Positions 1-7,916 of a stretch of 40,535 nt of DNA are shown piece by piece. The DNA lies in assembly GCA_003222035.1 (NCBI GenBank), contig QHUS01000039.1, positions 1-40,535 of the forward strand, written 5' to 3'. Positions within the stretch are counted from its first letter, which is position 1. Every line of letters begins with the position of its first letter. The position numbers and the translations under genes are program-made. The notes beneath the pieces were generated by a model. It was not told the origin of the DNA, made no database searches, and saw nothing but the letters and a program-made list of their open reading frames with translations. This DNA comes from Gemmatimonadota bacterium. GTDB taxonomy: Bacteria; Gemmatimonadota; Gemmatimonadetes; Gemmatimonadales; GWC2-71-9.

Positions 1-349
1 TTCCGGGCGTCAAACGGGCCGCCTCAAGGTCCTCAACGGCCGGATAACTCCCCTTCACGAGACGGCCTTCCGGTTCTTGCGCGAAGAGGTCGGAGGGGAC
101 GAGCCCCACGTCCGCTTCCCAACGAGCATTGCCGGTATACTCGGCTGGCCGGTGGGATCCGACGACAGCAACTGTAGCCACGATGCCCACGACCACTGCC
201 GCTGCCGCGTAACGAAACATTCGCGATGGCCTGCCGCCGGCCGGCAGCGCCACCCGCACCCCCGCCGCACGGCTCGCGAGAATCCGCTTCAAGAGATCCT
301 CCGACGGCTCGGGGGCGGGAATCTTGCGAAGCTCATCTTGCCAGGTCAT
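1..349 (-). CDS. Anti-sigma-like membrane protein, C-terminus cut by window edge
   Basis: The reading frame opens with ATG at 349, overlapping the TGA of the ECF sigma gene (ATGA), and stays open for 116 codons to the left edge. The first 35 or so residues are charged and begin MTWQDELRKIPAPEPSEDLL. A single hydrophobic segment follows at about residues 52-70, then a polar domain. A short cytosolic part, one membrane helix and a translationally coupled ECF sigma factor upstream fit a regulator that holds the sigma factor at the membrane. I see no zinc-binding HxxxCxxC motif in the visible part, so it is not a clear ZAS-type anti-sigma. The role is inferred from position; the C-terminal half lies outside the window. 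Confidence 0.6.
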   Translation of the reverse strand, partial: MTWQDELRKIPAPEPSEDLLKRILASRAAGVRVALPAGGRPSRMFRYAAAAVVVGIVATVAVVGSHRPAEYTGNARWEADVGLVPSDLFAQEPEGRLVKGSYPAVEDLEAARLTPG

Positions 350-879
350 TGTCCGCTCTCCAACTCGTTGCGCAGTCGTTTCAATGCTCGTGTGAGCCTG
401 ACCCGTGATGCTCCCTCACTGATCCCAAGCAACTCGGCGATCTCGGCGTGTGCATAGCCTTCGATCTCCTTCAGGACGAGCACTGCGCGCAGATGATCCG
501 GCAGCCTATTCACGGCTGCCTGGAGCCCGTCACGCTCCGCTGTCGCAGACGGTTCGGCTTGCCCGGCTGCGCCGTCGAGCGCCACCTCGCGCCGTCGTTT
601 GCCGCTGCGCAGTCTCATCAAGGCGACTCGGGCGGTCACACGCTTCAGCCACCCGGCGAAACTCCCGCGCTCCTCGTAGCGCTGCAGGGCCTCCGGGAGC
701 CCGACGAACACATCGTGCACCACGTCTTCCGCATCCTCGCGGGCGCCGACGAGCCGATAGGCGAGCCGGAACAGCGCTGCTCCGTGCTCGAGGTAGAGCG
801 CGGCGAGCGCCTCCGGGCCGCCGGCCCGTGCTTCGGCGATCAGCGACGCGGGGCTCCCGCTCCCGGCGCTCATGCTCAT
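346..879 (-). CDS. ECF-family RNA polymerase sigma factor
   Basis: A 177-residue protein with the two-domain layout of extracytoplasmic-function sigma factors. Region 2 (about residues 25-95) contains LYLEHGAALFRLAYRLVG and the DAEDVVHDVF core helix. Region 4 (about 118-170) has LPDHLRAVLVLKEIEGY followed by a helix-turn-helix, HAEIAELLGISEGASRVRLT. It redirects RNA polymerase to a stress or envelope regulon. Two in-frame ATGs lie at 879 and 873; the upstream one is used here, and neither has a strong Shine-Dalgarno. It overlaps the next gene by four bases, the usual sigma/anti-sigma coupling. I could not identify its own promoter in the region before it. Confidence 0.9.
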   Translation of the reverse strand: MSMSAGSGSPASLIAEARAGGPEALAALYLEHGAALFRLAYRLVGAREDAEDVVHDVFVGLPEALQRYEERGSFAGWLKRVTARVALMRLRSGKRRREVALDGAAGQAEPSATAERDGLQAAVNRLPDHLRAVLVLKEIEGYAHAEIAELLGISEGASRVRLTRALKRLRNELESGQ

Positions 880-1302
880 CCCATCACACGAATGCCCTTA
901 GCAGGCAAGACGTTACACAGATTGGGGGGCCACAGTGCCCAGCTTCCGGCCTATCTCTTTCAACGCAAGTTGTTTATTTTCAAGGCACTGATAGCGCGGC
1001 ACTTTAGGGCCGGCGTCAGGTCAATCCGGCAGCGCCTCGCAGTCCCGGTGGATCCGGGGCTTGCAGCAGGCGCGCCGTGGTGGGACCGGCGACCTCCCTC
1101 GACCATGACCGCCGCGCACGACTCTGACCGCGACGCACACAACGACCCTGCGACACACACCAGTCGCCTCCCCTGAGGCGCCCGGGCTCGGGCGCCTAAC
1201 CGATTTCCGTCCCCGCCGCGAGGCTCCCCGCGCGCCGTGCCGCCCGTCGGCGCGGCAGCGCGGGCGTGCGCGGCGCGGGCACGAGGAGCAGGACATAACT
1301 AC
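880..1302. other. 423-base divergent intergenic region
   Basis: It separates the sigma gene (minus) from the NYN gene (plus). No convincing protein is encoded. The part near 960-1000 is AT-rich for this genome and is the likeliest promoter zone. At 1165-1197 two stem-loops compete for the same bases: CGCCTC (1165-1170) can pair with GAGGCG (1175-1180), or AGGCGCCCG (1176-1184) can pair with CGGGCGCCT (1189-1197). There is no T-run after either. I looked for SRP RNA, tmRNA and RNase P signatures here and saw none. An AGGAG-like ribosome site lies about 15 bases before the ATG at 1303. Confidence 0.5.
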
Positions 1303-1755
1303 ATGACACAACCACCGCATGCCTACCTCCCACGACAGCACAAGGAACCGCCGCCCCACGCGCCCAACGCGGCGCTGCTGATCGACTTCGACAACGTGAC
1401 GATGGCGATTCGGTCGGACTTGCAGACGGAGCTCAAGCGGCTGCTGCAATCAGACATCATCCGCGGCAAGGTCGCGGTGGTCGAACAAGAAGAACGCGAC
1501 CGACATTCGCCTCGCCATCGACGCGCTGGAGCTGGTCTTCACGCGGCCGGAGATCGGCACATTCATCCTGTTGTCCGGGGACTCGGACTTCTCCGCCCTC
1601 GTCCTCAAGCTCAAGGAATACGGGAAGTACGTGATCGGCGTAGGGATCCGCGAGTCCTCGAGCGACCTGCTGATCCAGAACTGCGACGAGTACTACTCGT
1701 ACAACGAGCTCGCGGGGTTCACGAAGGAGAGCGACGTCACGCACGAGCGTCATGA
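1303..1755 (+). pseudogene. NYN-domain protein, 5' fragment before frame break
   Basis: This is the start of a LabA/DUF88-type NYN protein. The ATG at 1303 follows a purine-rich AGGAGCAGGA stretch. The frame reads AALLIDFDNVTMAIRSDL, the first strand of the PIN-like fold with its metal-binding aspartate, up to GKVAV at about 1476. It then runs into a nonsense tail ending at 1755. The correct continuation (SNKKNATDIRLAIDALELVF) begins at about 1481 one frame over. From memory of the family, about 30 residues normally sit between GKVAV and the KKNATD block, so roughly 90-100 bases appear to be missing at about 1478-1482, with loss of frame. The real coding part is 1303 to about 1480. Confidence 0.75.
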
Positions 1756-2869
1756 TCCGTGGGAGCTCGTGGTCGAGGCGGTGAAGCAGATGACCGCGCA
1801 TAACGACGTAATGCGGTCAGACCGGCTCAAGCAGGTGATGCAGGAGATCGATCCCACGTTCGACGAGAAGGACGTCGGGTTCTCGCGCTTCTCGAAGTTC
1901 GTGTTGGAGGTGGCGCACAAGGGTCTCATTCACCTCACCAAGCTCGACAACGGGCAGTACGAGATTGCCCTCGGACCGGGCGTTCCCGGCGCCGCGGCCC
2001 AGCCCGCGGGCCACGAAGTGTCCGTTCGGCCACGCGAGCAGAGCGAGGGCCGCAGTCGGGGAGGGCGTCGCGCTCGCGGCGGACAAGAACGCGAGGCTCA
2101 AGAGACGCCCGCTGCATCGGCCGCCCGTAGTGGGTTCTCGCTCGACGGCGCGTTCGGCCTGATCAAGCAGGCGATCGGCCGGCTGGGCGGAGAGTCCCGC
2201 CCGGTGAGCGCGGAGGAACTGGGTGAGGCCATGGCCGAGATCAAGGGCGACGACGAGCCGGTGGAGCCCGCCCAGGTTCAGAAGCTCCTGCGCCAGGCGC
2301 ACGACCGCGAGTTGATCGACCTTGCCAAAGAGGATGATGGCGCCTACACCGTGAAGGTCCGCGGCAGCCCCGAGCCGGCGGCCGTGACCGACGCCGACGA
2401 GGCGAACGATCCGCCGATGCCCGAGTCGTCCGCTCCGCCTTCGATGCGGCCCGCGTCTGTCCCCGCACCGCAAGCCGGAATCCCCTCGCGCGGCGCGCGG
2501 TTCCGGCGCGGGTCGCGCGGGCCGCGCGTCGCGCCCCCCGAGATCCCGAGGATCGGGGTCGTCGAGGTGGATCCAAACTTCAAGCCGCGAATTGAGCTGC
2601 TGCCGCCCAAGCCTCCCGTCGCCGCGCCGGAGCCAACTGGCACCGAGACGGCGTCCCCGGGGGTGGAGGAGCGGCGCGAGCGGGGAGGTCGGGGTCGGCG
2701 AGCGCTCGGACCTCGGCGATCGGTCGGAGCGTGGAGAGCACGCCGAGCGGAGCGGCCGGGGTCGTCGAGGCGGTCGCGGACGCGGCGGTCGGGGTCGCGG
2801 AGCGCGAGGTGGAGGGGGAGGGGGAGGGGGAGGAGAACGGGACCGCACCGAGCACCGCGAGAATCGTGA
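1481..2869 (+). pseudogene. NYN/OST-HTH (LOTUS) protein, main fragment
   Basis: This fragment continues the NYN domain in another frame. It carries TDIRLAIDALELVFTRPEIG, then LLSGDSDFSALVLKLKEYGK, the last acidic motif of the putative nuclease site. Two OST-HTH/LOTUS-like modules follow: DPWELVVEAVKQMTAHNDVM to NGQYEIALG at about 1755-1970, and SLDGAFGLIKQAIGRLGG to DGAYTVKVRG at about 2140-2355. NYN plus OST-HTH proteins are thought to bind or cut RNA. A proline/arginine-rich linker comes next. Without the upstream fragment there is no natural start; TTG at 1571 is only the first candidate codon. Near 2660-2700 the meaningful frame shifts again, and this frame drifts into arginine-rich nonsense ending at 2869. 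Confidence 0.75.
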
Positions 2870-3029
2870 GCCGCGCGTAGCCGGAGACCTCGAGCCACCG
2901 GCGGGATCCAGGGCACTCCCGCCACCGCCCCCAGCAGCGCCGGCGCGCGAGGCCGACCAGGGGGACGGCGGAACCGCAGGCGAGTCGTTCTGGTCCAAGG
3001 TGAAGCGCGGGCTCACTGGCGGGACGTGA
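2680..3029 (+). pseudogene. NYN/OST-HTH protein, C-terminal tail in third frame
   Basis: After the second frame break the plausible C-terminus lies in frame 3. It is an acidic/arginine-rich stretch, an RGG-like tail with a run of glycines, then a proline-rich segment and the ending ESFWSKVKRGLTGGT. RGG-rich tails bind RNA, in keeping with the rest of the protein. The glycine run comes from a GGGGGA hexamer array at about 2810-2834, which would be slippage-prone but frame-neutral. The stop (3027-3029) overlaps the GTG of the next gene, suggesting this frame was the translated one. Whether the second break is a real mutation or a base-calling error cannot be told here. Confidence 0.55.
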
Positions 3030-3616
3030 GAGCCGCTGCGTTGCCGCCGTCGTTCTACGCGCGACCGACTCCCGAGGTCGCGCGTAGGCTTTTGGGGCAC
3101 GTTCTGCTGAGCGAGGTCGGCGGTCGCCGAACGGCGGGCCGCATTGTCGAAACGGAGGCCTACCTGGGTCCGGAAGACCCCGCTTCCCATGGCTACCGCG
3201 CGCGGCGCACGGCCCGTAACGAGAGCATGTTCGCCCCTCCCGGGACCGCGTATGTGTACTTCACGTACGGGATCCACTGGTGTCTCAACGCCGTCACGGA
3301 GCGCGAGGGCTTTCCCGCCGCCGTGTTGATCCGCGCGCTCGAGCCGCTCGAGGGGCTCGCGATCATGCGGCGCCGCCGGGGCGGAGCGGGCGTGCCCGAT
3401 CGCGCGCTGTGCTCCGGTCCCGCCAAGCTGTGTCAAGCTCTCGGCATCACCGGACGGAACGACGGCGAGCCGCTCACCCGTGGCCAGCTTCGTATCCTGC
3501 GAAACCACGCCCGACAGCATGGCGCCATCATTGTGACACCGCGCATCGGCATCACCCGCGCGGTCGCGTGGCCGCTCCGGTTCGTGGTCAAGGGCTCGCC
3601 ATGGGTCTCCCGCTAG
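3026..3616 (+). CDS. mpg: 3-methyladenine DNA glycosylase (AAG/MPG family)
   Basis: A 196-residue protein of the alkyladenine glycosylase family, which flips out and cuts off alkylated or deaminated purines in base-excision repair. Visible landmarks are FYARPTPEVARRLLGHVL near the N-terminus, the catalytic block GRIVETEAYLGPEDPASH (general-base glutamate in VETEAY), the substrate-pocket stretch PPGTAYVYFTYGIHWCLN, and LCSGPAKLCQALGI. Length matches the family. The start is GTG at 3026, overlapping the preceding stop (GTGA), which indicates translational coupling to the NYN/OST-HTH gene. The frame is intact, unlike both neighbours. Confidence 0.93.
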   Translation: MRAAALPPSFYARPTPEVARRLLGHVLLSEVGGRRTAGRIVETEAYLGPEDPASHGYRARRTARNESMFAPPGTAYVYFTYGIHWCLNAVTEREGFPAAVLIRALEPLEGLAIMRRRRGGAGVPDRALCSGPAKLCQALGITGRNDGEPLTRGQLRILRNHARQHGAIIVTPRIGITRAVAWPLRFVVKGSPWVSR

Positions 3617-3936
3617 GACTCCTGCTCTTGCTCCAACAGCCCATCATCGTGGACGGCCACATCGATACGCCGCAGCGCATGCTCGACATGCGAACCGACG
3701 TGTCCAGCCGCCTCCCCGACGGTCATATCGACGTGCCGCGCATGCAGGAGGGAGGGCTCACGGCCGCGTTCTTCTCGATCTGGGTGGACGCGCGCTACGC
3801 CGCGGCAAACGGCGGAGCGTTTCGTCGAGCATTGGACCTGATTGGGGCGGTGCGCGCGCTCGCGGACACGAATCCCCTGGTGGAGCTCGCCACCACGGCG
3901 GATGAGGTTCGCGCCGCTGCCGCGCGGGGGACATGA
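3604..3936 (+). pseudogene. M19 membrane dipeptidase, 5' fragment
   Basis: This is the N-terminal third of a renal-dipeptidase-type (peptidase M19) zinc enzyme. The ATG at 3604 overlaps the end of mpg. The protein opens with a short hydrophobic stretch and then PIIVDGHIDTPQRML, whose His and Asp (HxD) are the first zinc ligands. It continues through FFSIWVDARYAAANGG to DEVRAAAARG and stops at 3934-3936. In the family the text after ARG should run through a Glu-Gly-Gly motif carrying the glutamate that bridges the two zincs, and then into YMTLTW. That piece is absent. A junction near 3929-3931 leaves only the last two bases of the Tyr codon before ATG at 3933. Confidence 0.8.
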
Positions 3937-4628
3937 CGCTCACCTGGAATAACGGCAACGACTGGGCTGGCTCGTCCACCGACCCCGCGCGGCAGGGAGG
4001 ACTGACGGCCTTCGGTCGCCGGGTGGTGCGACGCATGAACGAGCTCGGCATGCTGGTGGACGTCTCACACGTGTCGGATGCGACCTTCTGGGACGTCCTC
4101 GCCACCACAACGCGGCCTGTGATTGCCTCACACTCGTCCTGCCGGGCGCTGGCGCACCACCCTCGAAACCTGTCGGATGACCAGCTCCGAGCGATCGCGA
4201 AGAACGGCGGCGTGGTCGGGATCAACTTCTATCCCGTCTTCCTCGATGAACACTTCCGACATGAGTACGAGGCTCTGCGCCATCGGCTCAAACCCGAGAC
4301 CGATGCGATCCGCGCCCGGTACCGTGGGAGGCCGGGGGAGTCGGCATTCGAGGTGGACAAGCTGGTCGGGGAACGTGCCGAAAGCCTCGATGTGCCCACG
4401 ATCGACCGACTGTTGGACCACATCGACCACGCAGTGCAGGTGATGGGAATCGACCACGTGGGGCTGGGTAGCGACTTCGACGGGATCAGCGTGCTGCCGC
4501 GACCCATGAAAGACGTGACGTCGCTGCCCGACTTCGTCCGGGCCTTGGAGGCCCGGGGCTACTCGAGCGGCGACGTCGCGAAAATCCTGGGCGAGAACTT
4601 CCTACGCGTGCTTACTGCCGATCAGTGA
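3933..4628 (+). pseudogene. M19 membrane dipeptidase, 3' fragment
   Basis: This is the C-terminal two thirds of the same M19 enzyme in another frame. It starts MTLTWNNGNDWAGSSTD and contains LVDVSHVSD, the zinc-ligand histidine blocks VIASHSSCRA and HHPRNLSDDQ, and HVGLGSDFDGI near the active site. Its ATG at 3933 is an internal Met of the parent protein, so this is not a natural gene start. With the bridging glutamate missing, neither fragment could form the binuclear zinc site alone. Its last 17 bases overlap the end of the convergent outer-membrane gene at 4612. The flanks are well conserved, so the break is either recent or an assembly gap. Confidence 0.8.
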
Positions 4629-5862
4629 CGCCTTCCCTGGAGCTCCCGAACGAGTAGCGGATCCCGCCCTGGAAGGTGTGTGTGGTCCCCTGGACGAGGA
4701 AGTTGGCCGCCGACGACGTCACGATGTAGTGACCGTAGATGGCCAGCCGGCCTTGCTTGATGTCGACGCCCCCCATCCACCAGAAAAAGGCCTTCGTAGC
4801 GAAACTGGAGGCCTCGTCCTCGAGCTGCACGACCTGGGCGTTACTGGTGCAGCTCGCGCAGGTCGTCTGTACGTTCAACGCCTCCATGAGGGCGAACCCT
4901 ATGCCGCCGAACGGCTCCACTCGGAGCTGCGCCGGAAACGCGAGCACTCCCACCATGAGGCGACGCAGGTCGTTGAACTGTACGTTTGGCTGAGCCGGGA
5001 CCGCACCGGTCGGCTCGACGACTGTTACGTGCCGGGGCGAGAGGAAGAACGATTGCTCAAAGGCGGCATACAACGCGGTCTTCTTCTTCGTGATGAGCCA
5101 ATGACCACCGAACGTCGGCTCGAAGGCGTAGGGGTCTGAGTTGGTGCGGAGCGCGATGACGCCGGCCTGTGCGCCCCAGTACCACTTATGCTGCCAGTCG
5201 GCGGCCCGTTGCTCGTAACTGGGCCCGCCCCCCCCCCCTCCCCCCTGGGGTTGTGGCGGCGGCGCCTGCCCTCCCGCCGCGAGGGTCGAGTCCCGCTTCT
5301 CCTTGGGGACCTCGGGATAGATCGATTGCTTGTGTTTCGGGCCAAGGAAGACCGACAGCCCGGCCGATCCGACGACCTGGCCAGCCCATGTCGCACCTGG
5401 GAATTGGGTGTTGGGAGAGTAGTACGCCCCTGCCTCGAGGCGCAGGGCAGCCCGATCGCTGATGTAGATCCGGTCGCCGATGGCGCCGTGCACGGCGCCG
5501 TCCCGGAACCCCCCGGCACCGCTACTGTTGAAGTCCAGCGCCGAGTACCCGCCGAGTATGTAGAAGCTCTTCTGCGAGCCGAAGCTCAGTACGATGCTGC
5601 CGCCCGCGAACCACACCGGGAAGTCCGACCCGCCACCCTTCGCCTTGGGCCGCTGATACAGCCCATCGGCCTCGAGCGCGACCGCGTCCGTGATCCAGAA
5701 CCCGAGTCTGCCGCCGCCCCCGACCTGGTTGTCGAGGTTGAAGGCCTGATCAAACCGGGTATAGGTGGCGAACCCGCCGACCTCGAACTGGAATTGGTGC
5801 TGCGCTTCGAGCGTCGCGGCCCCAACCGTCAGTAACAGGGCACTGACCGTGACTACCCGCAT
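4612..5862 (-). CDS. Two-part outer-membrane beta-barrel protein
   Basis: A 416-residue protein starting at ATG 5862, with a GAGGAA ribosome site about 8 bases upstream. It begins with a signal peptide, MRVVTVSALLLTVGAATLEA, cut before QHQ. The N-terminal half (about 20-195) alternates aromatic and glycine residues as in an 8-strand barrel (FEVGGFATYTRFD, GGRLGFWITDAVALEADG, YILGGYSALDF) and ends in VFLGPKH. A proline/glycine linker with seven consecutive glycines follows at about 215-225, and then a second barrel-like half ends GGIRYSFGSS. The neighbour at 6040-6591 is a clear relative of the first half. The linker is encoded by an 11-base G tract plus a 6-base G tract (5228-5245). Function is unknown; outer-membrane location is inferred from signal and strand pattern. 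Confidence 0.8.
   Translation of the reverse strand: MRVVTVSALLLTVGAATLEAQHQFQFEVGGFATYTRFDQAFNLDNQVGGGGRLGFWITDAVALEADGLYQRPKAKGGGSDFPVWFAGGSIVLSFGSQKSFYILGGYSALDFNSSGAGGFRDGAVHGAIGDRIYISDRAALRLEAGAYYSPNTQFPGATWAGQVVGSAGLSVFLGPKHKQSIYPEVPKEKRDSTLAAGGQAPPPQPQGGGGGGGPSYEQRAADWQHKWYWGAQAGVIALRTNSDPYAFEPTFGGHWLITKKKTALYAAFEQSFFLSPRHVTVVEPTGAVPAQPNVQFNDLRRLMVGVLAFPAQLRVEPFGGIGFALMEALNVQTTCASCTSNAQVVQLEDEASSFATKAFFWWMGGVDIKQGRLAIYGHYIVTSSAANFLVQGTTHTFQGGIRYSFGSSREGVTDRQ
5228..5245 (-). repeat. Poly-G tracts (11 and 6) inside the barrel gene
   Basis: On the plus strand there are eleven Cs, one T and six Cs; on the coding strand this reads six Gs, an A, then eleven Gs. They encode the glycine linker between the two halves of the outer-membrane protein. 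The length is multiple-of-three compatible as written, and the frame is open on both sides. Confidence 0.85.
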
Positions 5863-6039
5863 GGGACGATTCCTCGGGGTCAGAAAGCGACCCACAAAAT
5901 AGGGAATTCGTCCGGAAAACGCGATACCCCTTTGCTTTAAGTGTCTAAGCCTTGAAAGTACTTGAAGGTATCCCCGAATATATCCCGAAAACTCACGGGC
6001 CTCCACGAGTCTGGCACCGTCCCTTGGGGGCGGTTCGAG

Positions 6040-6591
6040 CTACGGCGTATGACCCCTCTGGCTCGCAGGGCCCAAAAGGAACGAGAGGCCCGCCATGGCG
6101 GTGAAGTGCCCTATCCAAGGAGGGTTAGTTTGGCCGGCACCGGGCCCACGGTAGTACGCTCGCGCTTCCAGTCGGAGGGCCACCCGGTTTTCGACGAAGA
6201 AGATCCGCTCGCCGAGCCCGCCGTGGATCGCATTCAGTTCGGAGGCGTATGGTGTCGGCGGGCCGAAGTGGAGCCGGGAATAACCGCCCAAGATGTACGC
6301 GCTGCCACCGCTGATGACCAAGCTCGCGCTTCCGAATACGGCTGTGGACTTCCCAATGCCGCTGGTCGTTGAAAGGGGCTGGGCCGCATTCGCGTCGACT
6401 TCGAGACTGAAATGATCGCCGAAAAAGTAGCCGAGCCGCGCTCCGGCACCGAACTGGTTGGCGAGCTGGAAGTCTTTGTCATACCGCGTGTAGCTGCCGA
6501 ATCCGCCGAACTCGAGCTGGCCGCCATGTTGCGCCCGGAGGGATGGCGCCGCGCCGGTCAGCAGCACTGCGATGACCGTGAGGGTCCGCAT
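6040..6591 (-). CDS. Outer-membrane beta-barrel protein (single domain)
   Basis: A 183-residue protein starting at ATG 6591; AAGGAG lies 7 bases before it. The signal peptide MRTLTVIAVLLTGAAPSLRA is followed by QHGG. The body resembles the first half of the 4612-5862 product: LEFGGFGSYTRYDKDFQL matches FEVGGFATYTRFDQAFNL, GARLGYFFGDHFSLEVD matches GGRLGFWITDAVALEAD, and both have YILGGYS and end in FLGP. The two are therefore tandem paralogues, this one lacking the linker and second half. It is probably an 8-strand OmpA/OmpX-like barrel of unknown role. The 177 bases between the two genes contain an AT-rich stretch near 5930-5990 that could hold a promoter for the downstream gene. Confidence 0.8.
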   Translation of the reverse strand: MRTLTVIAVLLTGAAPSLRAQHGGQLEFGGFGSYTRYDKDFQLANQFGAGARLGYFFGDHFSLEVDANAAQPLSTTSGIGKSTAVFGSASLVISGGSAYILGGYSRLHFGPPTPYASELNAIHGGLGERIFFVENRVALRLEARAYYRGPGAGQTNPPWIGHFTAMAGLSFLLGPASQRGHTP

Positions 6592-6722
6592 AGGAGGGCT
6601 CCTTGAGTGTGTTAGACCGGGCGCCCCCCAACATAGGAGTTTCCGTCGGAACGTGCGATCCACCAAAAAGTGCAACCAATTTTCGTGAGCGCTCGCACAC
6701 ACCTTCACGGGTCACATGAGTT

Positions 6723-7916
6723 TTAAATCAGCCCAAGCCTGGCACCAACCCGCTTGAAGGCAGAGAGAGCAAGGTCCAGGTCCTCCCTTGTGTGGGCCGC
6801 CGAGAGCTGGCAGCGGATTCGCGCATACCCTTGCGGAACCACAGGATAGCCGAAGCCAGTCACGAAGATTCCCTCGTCGAGCAGCAGCGCGCTCATCTCG
6901 ATCGCCTTGGCGGTCTCACCCAGGATGACGGGAACGATCGGCGTTTCCCCCGGAAGCGGTTTGAAGCCCAACGCAAGCAGCTGCTCGCGGAAGTAGCGGG
7001 CGTTGTCGTGGAGTCGGGTCACCCGCTCGGGCTGGCGCTCGACGCAGCGGACGGCGGCAAGGGCGCTCGCTGCCACGGTCGGCGGCAGGGCGTTCGAGAA
7101 CAGCTGCGGGCGGGAGCGCTGGGTCAGGTAGTCGGCGAGCGGAGCGGCCCCAGCCGTGAAGCCACCCGCTGCGCCGCCGAGCGCCTTGCCCAGAGTCGAC
7201 GTGATGATGTCCGCATCACCCAGCATGCCGTAATGCTCCGCCGTCCCGCGGCCCGTGCGGCCGAGCACGCCCGTCCCGTGCGAGTCGTCCATCGCCACGA
7301 TTGCGTCGTATTTCCGAGCGAGTGCCACGATGTCGGGCAGCTTGGCAATATCGCCTTCCATCGAAAACACGCCGTCGGTGAGGACGAGCTTGAGACGGGC
7401 ATCCCTCGCAGCACGGAGCTTGTCTTCGAGGTCAGCCATGTCCGAATGCCGATATACGGCCGTCTGACACTTCGTGATGGCCTTCGCGAGGCGGATCGAA
7501 TCAATGATCGAGGCGTGATTCAGCTGGTCCGAGATCACGATGTCCTGCTCGCCCAGCAGCGTGGGCGCGAGTCCCTCGTTGGCGTTCCAGCAGCTGACGT
7601 ATGTGAGTGACGACTCACAGCCGACAAACCGGGCCAGGGCCTGCTCGAGCTCCCGGTGGACCGCGAAGGTGCCGCAGATGAACCGCACCGACCCCGTCCC
7701 TGCCCCGTAGCGGTCGAGGGCACGCTTGCCGGCCGCCACGACTTCCGGCTCGTTGCAGAGACCGAGGTAGTTGTTGGACGACAGGATCACGACCTCACCG
7801 CGGCCCTCCATCCTCGTGCGTGCGGCTTGTGGCGCCTCCAGGTAGTTGAGGCGCTTGTAGACCCCGTCCTGCTTGAACTGCTCGAGCTCGGTCTCGAGCC
7901 GGGCGGCGAAGCTCAT
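6723..7916 (-). CDS. kbl: Glycine C-acetyltransferase (2-amino-3-ketobutyrate CoA ligase)
   Basis: A 397-residue PLP-dependent alpha-oxoamine synthase. It converts 2-amino-3-ketobutyrate and CoA into glycine and acetyl-CoA, the second step of threonine catabolism. Landmarks are SSNNYLGLCNEPEV near residue 46, GTGSVRFICGTFAVHRELE, the cofactor-binding DDSHGTGVLG (about 210-219), and the Schiff-base lysine at about 244 in TSTLGKALGG. Length is standard for Kbl. Its ATG at 7916 overlaps the tdh stop (ATGA), which distinguishes it from the related KAS/AONS enzymes of biotin and haem synthesis. It is the last gene of the operon. Confidence 0.95.
   Translation of the reverse strand: MSFAARLETELEQFKQDGVYKRLNYLEAPQAARTRMEGRGEVVILSSNNYLGLCNEPEVVAAGKRALDRYGAGTGSVRFICGTFAVHRELEQALARFVGCESSLTYVSCWNANEGLAPTLLGEQDIVISDQLNHASIIDSIRLAKAITKCQTAVYRHSDMADLEDKLRAARDARLKLVLTDGVFSMEGDIAKLPDIVALARKYDAIVAMDDSHGTGVLGRTGRGTAEHYGMLGDADIITSTLGKALGGAAGGFTAGAAPLADYLTQRSRPQLFSNALPPTVAASALAAVRCVERQPERVTRLHDNARYFREQLLALGFKPLPGETPIVPVILGETAKAIEMSALLLDEGIFVTGFGYPVVPQGYARIRCQLSAAHTREDLDLALSAFKRVGARLGLI

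Noticed and set aside
448..1176. Long plus-strand open frames over the sigma factor and the intergenic region
   Set aside because: They mirror the codon pattern of the sigma gene on the other strand, have no family resemblance and are Arg/Pro/Ala-rich, as expected of antisense frames in GC-rich DNA.
960..1300. A structured RNA gene (SRP RNA, tmRNA or RNase P) in the 423-base gap
   Set aside because: None of the conserved cores, such as the SRP tetraloop region or tRNA-like ends, is present; only the competing hairpins remain.
1470..1490. Programmed ribosomal frameshift in the NYN gene
   Set aside because: No slippery heptanucleotide or downstream structure is seen, and a stretch of conserved protein is missing, which frameshifting cannot restore.
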